DNA of 64,000 nt from Labilibaculum manganireducens (GTDB taxonomy: Bacteria > Bacteroidota > Bacteroidia > Bacteroidales > Marinifilaceae). The DNA is taken from contig NZ_MVDE01000013.1 of NCBI RefSeq assembly GCF_002843385.1, positions 1 through 64,000 of the forward strand. The letters run 5' to 3'. Positions 54,061-61,279 of this stretch are shown piece after piece. How positions within the stretch are numbered: the stretch's first letter is position 1; the number at the start of each line of letters is the position of its first letter. The notes beneath the pieces are model-generated. The model did no database searches, had not been told where the DNA came from, and worked only from the letters and a program-made list of their open reading frames with translations. Both the position numbers and the translations under genes were made by a program.

Positions 54061-54900
54061 TTACTCAAACCATTTATTATCATTATCACCATACCAAGTA
54101 CTCGGACCATAATGTATGCCCAAATTAAAAGATACATCCCAAGTTAATCTAAGCGTTCCATAAATCGCAACCACTTCTCCAACTACAGGTATTTGTACAC
54201 CGTAAAAATAAGAGGCTCCAGAAGCTAATATACCCATTGTTCCAACCCCAGCATCAACATAAGTAATCAGATGTGAATCTCCTTTAGCAATATCATAATA
54301 AGACATTCCTGTGGTTACAACATTTCCTACTTCTCCAATATATTTCAACGTTTTTGATGCATTTGCATAGCCTTGTGCTCTAGCTGATCTAATGCGTCCA
54401 TTTGCCTTATAGATATTTTTTGTTAATCCATTAGTTGTTGTATAACTCGTATGATTATGCAACAATGTACTGTATGCTCCTTCCGTTGTTAAAGCTCCAC
54501 CTAAGACATCTCTGCCTGTTATCCCTCCACTAGATACATCCTCACCAGTTACTGAAAAGAAACTTCCCTCTGAAGATTTCAGAAATGGCGCTTCTATATA
54601 TTCCACACTTAACGATCCATCTTCATTTAAAACAAGACATGACCCCTCGGGTAAGTTTTTACCCAATGCTTTAAAATTTTCTGGATTGGCAAAGTAATTC
54701 GTAAAATGATACCTCATTTGCCCATCTTTGTCTACTATCGCGCGTAATTCCAAAATCATTTCGGGTGCTTCAATAATCATGGGTTTTACGGGAGGATAAT
54801 GATGAATGGCCAGTCGAACCTTTACACCCCAATCAGAAACTTCGCTCTCGCAGCTATAACTTATTGGCTGAATGGGAAAACCCAATACCCGATCGATATT
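54061..54900 (-). pseudogene. N-terminally truncated toxin copy
   Basis: Paralogue of the 350-residue protein at 55890-56942 but lacking its first 57 residues. Homology begins at NIDRVLGFPIQP, just after an in-frame TAA at 54901-54903. The open frame from TTG 54885 gives 274 residues. The conserved half (IRVAIHHYPPVKPMII-type sequence, ILELRAIVD, TNYFANP, LPEGSCL, EDGSLSV) is close to the parent. The tail differs and ends YGPSTWYGDNDNKWFE instead of ENDINPGMQFIYFKE. The frame is otherwise intact with no internal stops, so it may be a stored cassette that can recombine with the parent rather than mere decay. Without a good start it is probably poorly translated. Confidence 0.75.
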
Positions 54901-54947
54901 TTAATATTTATTTGGTACAATTGCATAGCAAATCACAACTTATAAAC

Positions 54948-55361
54948 TCATACTATTTTGGGATGGACAATATTATATTCCCTTATTAACGCTCCCAAAA
55001 GGAAAAAGGATACAAATAAGAAGAGTAGATAGATGATACTGTAAACTTTTAGTTTCTTCTTTCTCTTATTCGGAAGTTCTTTACAGGATTTTATAATTAC
55101 CAGGTATCTTTTTTTATTATTAACGTACAACAGTGCTATCGCAAAAATTACAAGTGCAAAATACTTATAGTACTCTCCGTAATAATTAAACCTAATTGGC
55201 AACATTAAATACTCAATCAGAGATAATAGAATGTAAAAATTAGCGGTGATAGCAAATGTAAGCATCCCTGTTGCAAAATATTGCGGAAATTCCTTTTCCT
55301 TAAAAATGGTAATGCAAAAAAAGTATGCTTTTGTAAATATGTATCTGTACAAATCCTTCAT
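54948..55361 (-). CDS. membrane protein B (putative immunity or accessory protein)
   Basis: A 137-residue membrane protein, from ATG 55361 (a longer frame to 55397 exists). Four hydrophobic segments are visible (about 24-50, 60-82, 108-130, with a shorter one before), plus a strongly basic loop NNKKRYLVIIKSCKELPNKRKKKLK. The pattern of helices, then an (N/H)KxRY-type basic loop, then a final helix pair recalls the A-type proteins at 53647 and 55475. It could therefore be a diverged member of the same family. It is third in the unit toxin-A-B, and a ~20-codon remnant of a second B lies at 53512. Its role is not known. Confidence 0.75.
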   Translation of the reverse strand: MKDLYRYIFTKAYFFCITIFKEKEFPQYFATGMLTFAITANFYILLSLIEYLMLPIRFNYYGEYYKYFALVIFAIALLYVNNKKRYLVIIKSCKELPNKRKKKLKVYSIIYLLFLFVSFFLLGALIREYNIVHPKIV

Positions 55362-55474
55362 GCGAGTATTATTCAAAATATATATAATCAACCACAAATA
55401 ATTTCCCTTCTAAAAAATTAGATCTAAACAAATATCTCCTTAAAAAAGAACCGAAATGTAAATCTTCCTCCATT

Positions 55475-55879
55475 TTAACATAATGAACTGTATGTAATTA
55501 TTGAACCAAACCAAATGAGAACACTTATTACTAAGTATATCATAGCTAATTTTCCATTTCTATGTTGGTATTTTTCAATTAAACTCTTATATCTTTCCTT
55601 ATGAAAAATCAAAAAATAATTTAATACCACGAAAGGGGATGCAAACTGCAAAACAAAACCTGTAACACTATTAACAATCGGGTTAGAGAAGAAAGCCACA
55701 CTAATTAAATAAGAAAACATACCAGTAAATTTAATCCATAAATAAATAGTATACATATTAATCGCATTGCAAATTGTAAGTATTAAAAACAAGGTGAATT
55801 TCCAAGTTGGATCTTTCTTTTTATAATCTTTCGAATTAACAATTCCATCAACCCAAATCAAATAATATATATTCTTCAT
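55475..55879 (-). CDS. four-helix membrane protein A, copy 1 (putative immunity protein)
   Basis: A 134-residue membrane protein paralogous to the one at 53647-54054, with the same length and helix layout and the matching MKNIYYLIW, WKFTLF and VVLNYFLIFHKERYKSLIEKY segments. ATG 55879 is chosen over the upstream in-frame start (55933) because it aligns with the start of its paralogue and does not overlap the toxin gene. It begins 10 bp after the toxin stop. Position directly behind the toxin and an inner-membrane topology suggest protection against a membrane-acting toxin; this is inference from context. Confidence 0.78.
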   Translation of the reverse strand: MKNIYYLIWVDGIVNSKDYKKKDPTWKFTLFLILTICNAINMYTIYLWIKFTGMFSYLISVAFFSNPIVNSVTGFVLQFASPFVVLNYFLIFHKERYKSLIEKYQHRNGKLAMIYLVISVLIWFGSIITYSSLC

Positions 55880-55889
55880 ATATCCAAAT

Positions 55890-56942
55890 TTACTCTTTAA
55901 AATAAATAAATTGCATTCCTGGATTAATATCATTTTCCATATAAAACTTTGTCATATCTAGCGTTAAATCGTAAAACAATCTTACTCCTGAATATATCGC
56001 CACGGCTTGACCAACGACCGGGATTCCATAAGTTGTCCATTGAAGTGCACCGGCATTTATTAATCCCACAGCCCCAAAAGTCGCATCTGAATAGTCTAAA
56101 AATGAACTATTCCCTGATGCGATATTATAACTTGAATTTGCAACCATAACCACTGTCCCTATATTACCTAAAAATTTAACAGCTTTGGATGCATTAGCAA
56201 ATTTTGCTGCTCGTGCTGACCGAACCACCCCATTGCCTTTAAAGATATCCTTTGCCACTCCTTTAGTTGTGTTATAAGTAGTATGGTTATGTCCAAAATT
56301 ATTGTAAATATCTTCAATAGCAAAAGCTGCTCCCATACCAAAAACTTCTGAACTTCCACAATCTCCTGCACTACCATGATCATGTGCTATAGTATGCATA
56401 GACTGCCCAGAACTAAAAGTGTTTTGGGCAGAAAATTCTCGTGAAGATTCCATTCCTGATTCATCAAAAGACTGAACACTTAACGAACCATCTTCGAGAT
56501 AAATTAAACAGGAACCTTCGGGCAAATGATTCCCGAGTGCTTTTAAATCTGTTGGGTTGGCAAAATAATTAGTAAAGCGATATTCCATTCTGCCATCAGC
56601 ATCTACTATTGCCCGCAATTCCAAAATCATTTCGGGTGCTTGAATAATCATTGGTTTTACCGGAGGATAATGATGAATGGCCACCCGAATGCTTACACCT
56701 CGCTCAGAAACACGCGTTTCACTACTATAGTTCATAGGTTGAATGGGAAAACCCAATACCCGATCGATATTTAGGTAGGTATGCATATTGTGCACATACT
56801 GCTGCATTTTATAATTGAGCTCCGACTGAAATGCATTTTGCGGGTTTACACTGGAGCTGGTGCACTGCCTTTTGGCAGCTTCCTGGGCAAATTGTATGCT
56901 CCGGCCAAGCTCTTGTATGGTATTGTAAAGTTTGTTATCCAT
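55890..56942 (-). CDS. putative polymorphic toxin with membrane-active C-terminus
   Basis: A 350-residue protein without a signal peptide. The N-terminal ~56 residues are helical and polar (IQELGRSIQFAQEAAKRQ). A conserved beta-rich half follows (about 58-156: IDRVLGFPIQP, VAIHHYPPVKPMI, ILELRAIVD, TNYFANP, LPEGSCL, EDGSLSV), then a Ser/Gly linker. The C-terminal ~130 residues are rich in Gly/Ala/Val with hydrophobic stretches (FLGNIGTVVMVANSSYNIASG, YSDATFGAVGLINAGAL, YGIPVVGQAVAIYSGVRL). This tail resembles C-terminal modules I recall from Rhs-type toxins of Flavobacteria and could insert into membranes. A partial second copy with a different tail lies downstream. Secretion route unknown; no type VI genes are in the window. 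Confidence 0.7.
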   Translation of the reverse strand: MDNKLYNTIQELGRSIQFAQEAAKRQCTSSSVNPQNAFQSELNYKMQQYVHNMHTYLNIDRVLGFPIQPMNYSSETRVSERGVSIRVAIHHYPPVKPMIIQAPEMILELRAIVDADGRMEYRFTNYFANPTDLKALGNHLPEGSCLIYLEDGSLSVQSFDESGMESSREFSAQNTFSSGQSMHTIAHDHGSAGDCGSSEVFGMGAAFAIEDIYNNFGHNHTTYNTTKGVAKDIFKGNGVVRSARAAKFANASKAVKFLGNIGTVVMVANSSYNIASGNSSFLDYSDATFGAVGLINAGALQWTTYGIPVVGQAVAIYSGVRLFYDLTLDMTKFYMENDINPGMQFIYFKE

Positions 56943-57013
56943 GGCTATGAATTAATTTTAAGTCATCCTGTTTTTATGACCTCTACTAAAATCATAAAAT
57001 AAATTATAGAGAT

Positions 57014-57044
57014 CAAATTTATGAAAACAATATCACTAATCAAA
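57014..57044 (-). promoter_or_regulatory. promoter of the toxin locus
   Basis: TTTG (57044-57041), 19 bp, TAAATTTG (57021-57014) on the minus strand: full consensus and ideal spacing. The start would be near 57007, a leader of about 65 bases before the toxin ATG at 56942. Confidence 0.7.
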
Positions 57045-57106
57045 ATAGTTAATATTAGATTATATAGATTTTACCAATTCAAATTGTGATTAACAAAATT
57101 TCACCT

Positions 57107-57188
57107 TGCGTTAGGGATTGCAGTGGAAACCCCACAGCGAAAAATGAGCGAGGAGTTGCAGCGAAAAGCCTGCCCGCAGGGAACGCCC
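57107..57188. repeat. conserved Bacteroidota intergenic element
   Basis: A GC-richer island of about 80 bp (TGCGTTAGGGATTGCAGTGG, GAGCGAGGAGTTGCAGCGAA, GCCTGCCCGCAGGGAACGCC) in AT-rich surroundings, between the toxin promoter and the DUF4834 gene. Sequences of this form are, from memory, scattered through intergenic regions of Bacteroidota genomes; their function is unknown. A 64-codon open frame across it is not convincing. Confidence 0.5.
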
Positions 57189-57258
57189 AAAAGCAAATGC
57201 CGAAGAACATCAAAAAAAAAAATGAAATGCTTATATTTGCCTTTCAAAACAAAAGAAT

Positions 57259-57507
57259 ATGGCATTTATTAGATTTATAATCATAGCTGTTGGGATCTAC
57301 TACATATTAAAGTGGATTTTGAAGGCAATATTCCCGTTTTTAGTGAAGAAAACCTTCGATAAAATGCAGGAACAAGCCAAGCAGCAACAGCAGCAGCAAA
57401 CAAGAAAAGAAGGTGAAGTAACCATTGATAAACCATCGGGCAAAACAGGCGATCCACACAAAAAAGATGTGGGCGACTATGTTGATTTCGAAGAAGTGGA
57501 TGATTAA
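57259..57507 (+). CDS. DUF4834 family small membrane protein
   Basis: An 82-residue protein with one N-terminal membrane helix (FIRFIIIAVGIYYILKWIL) followed by a basic segment, a poly-Gln run (QQQQQQ), and an acidic tail ending KDVGDYVDFEEVDD. This form is shared by a Bacteroidota family of unknown function. It reads as a genuine gene upstream of glycyl-tRNA synthetase, but 216 bp separate them and the synthetase has its own promoter. Confidence 0.8.
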   Translation: MAFIRFIIIAVGIYYILKWILKAIFPFLVKKTFDKMQEQAKQQQQQQTRKEGEVTIDKPSGKTGDPHKKDVGDYVDFEEVDD

Positions 57508-57521
57508 ATCGTAAGTGAATA

Positions 57522-57693
57522 GCTATTGGTAGTTGGCCTTTAGCTTTTTAACATTACACTCACCTAAATTTATTATTCAAAATATCTATAAAAACGCTAT
57601 AAATTAATTGGATGTAAATCCATTGAATCGTATTTTTGCCTTTCCGTTTGGAAATTATACAATGCTAACAGCCAATGGCTAAAAGCTAATAGC
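57522..57693. repeat. imperfect inverted repeat of TAGCTATTAGC-type words
   Basis: A stretch with AATAGCTATTGG...GGCCTTTAGC (57523-57550) is mirrored by GCTAACAGCCAATGGC...GCTAATAGCTT (57663-57695). Such words flank small four-helix-bundle genes elsewhere, as I recall. Here no gene lies between the arms, only the glyS promoter, so it could be an empty insertion scar. Confidence 0.35.
57607..57638 (+). promoter_or_regulatory. putative glycyl-tRNA synthetase promoter
   Basis: ATTG (57607-57610), 20 bp, TATTTTTG (57631-57638). Start expected near 57645, about 79 bases before the ATG. Confidence 0.55.
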
Positions 57694-57723
57694 TTAAAAA
57701 ATTAACCTCAAAATATAAGATTT

Positions 57724-59277
57724 ATGGCTCAGGAAGATGTTTTCAAAAAACTGGTAGCTCATTGTAAAGAATACGGATTCGTGTTTCAATCATCGGAAAT
57801 TTATGATGGATTGAGTGCCGTATATGACTATGCGCAGCTGGGTGTTGAATTGAAAAACAATATTAAAAAATACTGGTGGGATTCAATGGTGAAACTGCAC
57901 GAAAATGTAGTGGGTATCGATTCGGCTATTTTTATGCATCCTACTATTTGGAAAGCTTCGGGCCACGTTGATGCTTTTAACGATCCGTTGATTGACAATA
58001 AAGATTCGAAAAAACGTTACAGAGCTGATGTTTTAATTGAGGATTTGCTGGCCAAATTCGAAGGCAAAATGGACAAGGAAGTTGAGAAGGCTAAGAAGAA
58101 ATTTGGTGAAAGTTTCGACGAAGCTCAATTTCGTGCAACCAACCCGCGGGTATTAGCAAACAAAGAAAAAATGGATGCTGTGCATGCCCGTTTTGTTGAG
58201 GCTTTGGATAAGAATGACTTGGACGAATTAAAACAGATCATTATTGACAATGAAATTGTTTGCCCGATTTCGGGATCAAAAAACTGGACTGATGTTCGTC
58301 AGTTCAACCTAATGTTCTCTACCGATATGGGTTCTACCGCCGACGGAAGCAGTAAAATTTACCTTCGTCCGGAAACTGCACAGGGTATTTTCGTGAACTA
58401 CCTAAACGTTCAGAAAACCGGTCGTATGAAGATTCCTTTCGGAATTGCCCAAATTGGTAAAGCATTCCGTAACGAGATTGTTGCCCGTCAGTTTATTTTC
58501 CGTATGCGTGAATTCGAACAAATGGAGCTTCAGTTCTTTGTTCGTCCGGGTGAGGAAATGAAATGGTTCGATGCATGGAAAACAACCCGAATGAGCTGGC
58601 ACAAGGCTCTTGGTTTTGGCGAAGAAAAATACCGTTTCCACGATCACGATAAATTGGCTCATTATGCCAATGCAGCTACCGATGTTGAATTTAAATTTCC
58701 ATTCGGATTTAAAGAGGTAGAGGGAATTCACTCCCGTACCGATTTCGATTTAAGTCAGCATCAGGAATATTCAGGTAAGAAAATTCAGTATTTCGATCCT
58801 GAGTTGAACAAAAGCTATGTTCCTTACGTGGTTGAGACTTCGATTGGAGTTGACCGTATGTTCCTTCAGATTATGTCGGAAGCATACATCGAAGAAAAAA
58901 TTGAGAAAGAAGATGGTAAGGTTGACGAGCGTGTGGTACTTAAATTGCCTCTTGCTTTGGCTCCGGTTAAGCTTTGTGTGATGCCTTTGGTGAAAAAAGA
59001 CGGCCTTCCGGATAAAGCCCGTGAAATTATCAACGACCTAAAATTCGATTTCAACTGTCAGTACGACGAAAAAGATTCAATTGGTAAGCGTTACCGCCGT
59101 CAGGATGCCATTGGTACTCCTTTCTGTGTAACTGTTGACCATCAGTCGTTGGAAGACAATACAGTTACCATTCGTCATCGCGACAGCATGGAACAGGAAC
59201 GTGTCGAGATCTCTAAACTGTTTGCTATTGTTGAGGATCACGTAAGCATGAAAAAATTGTTCAAACAATTGAAATAG
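57724..59277 (+). CDS. glyS: glycyl-tRNA synthetase, dimeric class II type
   Basis: Charges tRNA-Gly. The 517-residue single-chain enzyme belongs to the alpha2 (eukaryote/archaea-like) type that replaces the bacterial alpha2beta2 form in Bacteroidota. Class II motif 1 is around VVGIDSAIFMHPTIWKASGH. RPETAQGIFVNYLNVQKTGR and IAQIGKAFRNEIVARQFIFRMREFEQMELQFFV give motif 2. ETSIGVDRMFLQIM is motif 3. The anticodon-binding domain covers the last ~110 residues (APVKLCVMPLVKKDG...CQYDEKDSIGKRYRRQDAIGTPFCVTVD). Complete and essential; monocistronic with a terminator shared with the next, convergent gene. Confidence 0.96.
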   Translation: MAQEDVFKKLVAHCKEYGFVFQSSEIYDGLSAVYDYAQLGVELKNNIKKYWWDSMVKLHENVVGIDSAIFMHPTIWKASGHVDAFNDPLIDNKDSKKRYRADVLIEDLLAKFEGKMDKEVEKAKKKFGESFDEAQFRATNPRVLANKEKMDAVHARFVEALDKNDLDELKQIIIDNEIVCPISGSKNWTDVRQFNLMFSTDMGSTADGSSKIYLRPETAQGIFVNYLNVQKTGRMKIPFGIAQIGKAFRNEIVARQFIFRMREFEQMELQFFVRPGEEMKWFDAWKTTRMSWHKALGFGEEKYRFHDHDKLAHYANAATDVEFKFPFGFKEVEGIHSRTDFDLSQHQEYSGKKIQYFDPELNKSYVPYVVETSIGVDRMFLQIMSEAYIEEKIEKEDGKVDERVVLKLPLALAPVKLCVMPLVKKDGLPDKAREIINDLKFDFNCQYDEKDSIGKRYRRQDAIGTPFCVTVDHQSLEDNTVTIRHRDSMEQERVEISKLFAIVEDHVSMKKLFKQLK

Positions 59278-59378
59278 AGAACTGAGATTTGAGCTTTTAG
59301 ATCTGAGAAATGAGATGATTTGCAAGGTGTAAATTACAAACTCAGGATGAACGGAACGAATCAACTAAATAGAGATTT

Positions 59379-59412
59379 AAATGGCCATTCTTTTACAGAA
59401 TGGCCATTTTAT
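59379..59412. terminator. bidirectional terminator
   Basis: Twelve-base perfect stem AAATGGCCATTC / GAATGGCCATTT, T/A-rich on both sides, between the convergent glyS and the minus-strand gene at 59456. It probably serves both. Confidence 0.85.
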
Positions 59413-59455
59413 TATTTAAAACAAATCATCATATGACCACATCGCCAAAGAAATT

Positions 59456-60262
59456 CTATTTCTTTAAATATAACTTTATACCCATCCTAACATTCACATA
59501 TACAAAATCATAAAGTCGATCATTCGGATTAATCTCCTCCTGATAAACAACATTACCTTCCACCCATTCCTCAATACTTACTTTCCTGTACGTCCTGCTT
59601 TTGTTAGTTCCGGTAATTTGAAGGGAAGCGAACGGAGCAATAGGACGCCGTCTGTTCTTCGATGGATTAGGCAACCATTCCAATTCAATTGAGCCACCAT
59701 AAACAAAGGATGGTTCTAACTGATAGGTATCTGTTTTTCTTGCCCGAACATTGGAATCATTGCTTCTCAAAATTATACTTGATTCAGTATTCTTAGAACT
59801 AGTTATAACACCTCCAAGCATTGTTCCCTGACACTTTAAACGTCCAAAAATCGTTTTTTCATAACCAAATCCACCCAAGTAGCTGTAAACGTTAATATCA
59901 TCAACATATGAACAATCAGAATAATTCTCACCATTATCAAATTCATAGTTATGTCCATCCCAACTCCCTTTCAAGCTTACAAATACTTTATTCCACACAA
60001 AATACCGCAAGTCAACAGATGCTGACCTAGTCAAAAATTCAAACTTGACATCCAGATTTTTATATTGAACAAATACCCCCAAAGTTACTGATTCCTGATT
60101 ATATGAATAAATGTCTTCTACTTTATTATTTTGTAAAATCTCCTGAATTTTTACCTGAGAGCTTAATCCCCATTTCAGATCCGTTTCCTGTGCACTTGAA
60201 ACAAGAGTGTGTACCAACAACAACAATATCATGGCACTAATCCTTTTATATTTATTTAGCAT
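59456..60262 (-). CDS. hypothetical outer membrane protein
   Basis: A 268-residue exported protein: signal peptide ending SSAQE, then alternating amphipathic strands (VTLGVFVQYKNLDVKFEFLTR, FVYGGSIELEWLP, YDFVYVNVRMGIKLYLKK) and the charged final strand usual for outer-membrane barrels. ATG 60262 is preferred to the upstream in-frame TTG (60271). No enzymatic motif is visible. It follows the 190-residue lipoprotein gene, with about 10 bp between, so the two form an operon. Role unknown. Confidence 0.75.
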   Translation of the reverse strand: MLNKYKRISAMILLLLVHTLVSSAQETDLKWGLSSQVKIQEILQNNKVEDIYSYNQESVTLGVFVQYKNLDVKFEFLTRSASVDLRYFVWNKVFVSLKGSWDGHNYEFDNGENYSDCSYVDDINVYSYLGGFGYEKTIFGRLKCQGTMLGGVITSSKNTESSIILRSNDSNVRARKTDTYQLEPSFVYGGSIELEWLPNPSKNRRRPIAPFASLQITGTNKSRTYRKVSIEEWVEGNVVYQEEINPNDRLYDFVYVNVRMGIKLYLKK

Positions 60263-60272
60263 GATAATCAAT

Positions 60273-60845
60273 TTATGGGATAAGGGTTACACGAAGTTGA
60301 TCACTGAAGGTTTTATTGTTTTTTAGGGTCAAATCAACCTTAAAAGCAAGCGTGATGGTATCGCTTATCAAAGCCTCTGCTTTAGGAGCTAATTCAGTCT
60401 GATTGGTAAAATACAAATATGGTTCAGAAGATTTTGTAACACCTGCTTCAACATATTGTGCTATTGTTTGATACAAATCTTCAGTATAATAATGTTCTCC
60501 ATCATCCATCAAAAAAAACCTGCTTACATCATCATTTTTTGCAATCCCGGCATACAATCCGTCACTAAGCACACTAACCTTTATATCAGTAATTTCACTT
60601 ACCATTTGCGGATTAAGTCCATAATCCTGAGCATACTTATTGTCGGATTTCAGTTTCATCATTATAACAAATTTGTCAGCTGAAACCGTATCGCCACTAT
60701 TTCTATAGTGATAATCATTCCTCAAAGACAGCTCAACCCCATCCACCTCATATTCCGGACCATAAGGTTCATTATCACCACCACTGCACGAGACACTTAA
60801 TCCGTAAAGCAAAGTGATACCTACCAGTAAACTTCTCATTTTCAT
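60273..60845 (-). CDS. hypothetical lipoprotein
   Basis: A 190-residue lipoprotein (SVSC, Cys20) followed by an acidic Gly/Asp-rich start. It contains beta-type segments (FVIMMKLKSDNKYAQDYG, ITDIKVSVLSDGLYAG) and an Asp/Glu-rich middle. I do not recognise a family; it resembles DUF-type small surface lipoproteins. It is the first gene of a pair with the outer-membrane barrel protein, about 10 bp apart, suggesting a partner role. ATG 60845 or the Met two codons later could be the start. Confidence 0.75.
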   Translation of the reverse strand: MKMRSLLVGITLLYGLSVSCSGGDNEPYGPEYEVDGVELSLRNDYHYRNSGDTVSADKFVIMMKLKSDNKYAQDYGLNPQMVSEITDIKVSVLSDGLYAGIAKNDDVSRFFLMDDGEHYYTEDLYQTIAQYVEAGVTKSSEPYLYFTNQTELAPKAEALISDTITLAFKVDLTLKNNKTFSDQLRVTLIP

Positions 60846-61156
60846 GTTTTAATAATTTGGTTTAGATTAATACCATGTCAATAACATACAACATAAAATA
60901 TTATTGAAATATACTAAAAAAAACATATAAAATACGACATGGTCGATTAAACAATTTCTAAATTATTATACAAAACAAATCACAATACTTACGATTACCT
61001 TAGAGATTTTTTAACAATAGATTGTTAGACTTTAGATGAGACTGCACTATTGTTTTAAACAACCTTTTAAAATCAATTCTGTTAATAAATAAAATACCTA
61101 TCCAAGTCCAAATTGCTTTTCTCTTTGTTGAGGAAACAATTGAAAAATATTAAGTG
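60846..61156. other. AT-rich intergenic region
   Basis: About 310 bp upstream of the lipoprotein pair, part of a 434 bp gap. It contains a perfect palindrome TAACAATAGATTGTTA (61012-61027) and no convincing open frame. It must hold the promoter of the minus-strand pair. A small plus-strand RNA ending at the terminator 61157-61187 is possible. Confidence 0.35.
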
Positions 61157-61187
61157 AAGCACGGAGCAAAATATTCCGTGCTTTTTG
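61157..61187 (+). terminator. orphan terminator
   Basis: AAGCACGGA (61157-61165) / TCCGTGCTT (61175-61183) followed by TTT on the plus strand. No plus-strand gene lies closer than glyS, 1.9 kb upstream and with its own terminator, so it may end a small RNA. Confidence 0.6.
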
Positions 61188-61229
61188 TATTTTAGGGGCG
61201 GAATTAAATAATTAAAATTAAAAAATATG

Positions 61230-61276
61230 AATTATGAATTGATTCACTCCTAATTCATAACTCCTAATTCATAATT
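61230..61276. repeat. inverted repeat with tandem 14-mer
   Basis: AATTATGAATT (61230-61240) is inverted to AATTCATAATT (61266-61276). ACTCCTAATTCATA occurs twice in tandem (61246-61259, 61260-61273). It lies directly upstream of the YfhO start. Confidence 0.6.
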
Positions 61277-61279
61277 ACC

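Noticed and set aside
57086-57280. 64-codon frame before the DUF4834 gene
   Set aside because: It covers a structured intergenic element and overlaps the better supported DUF4834 start.
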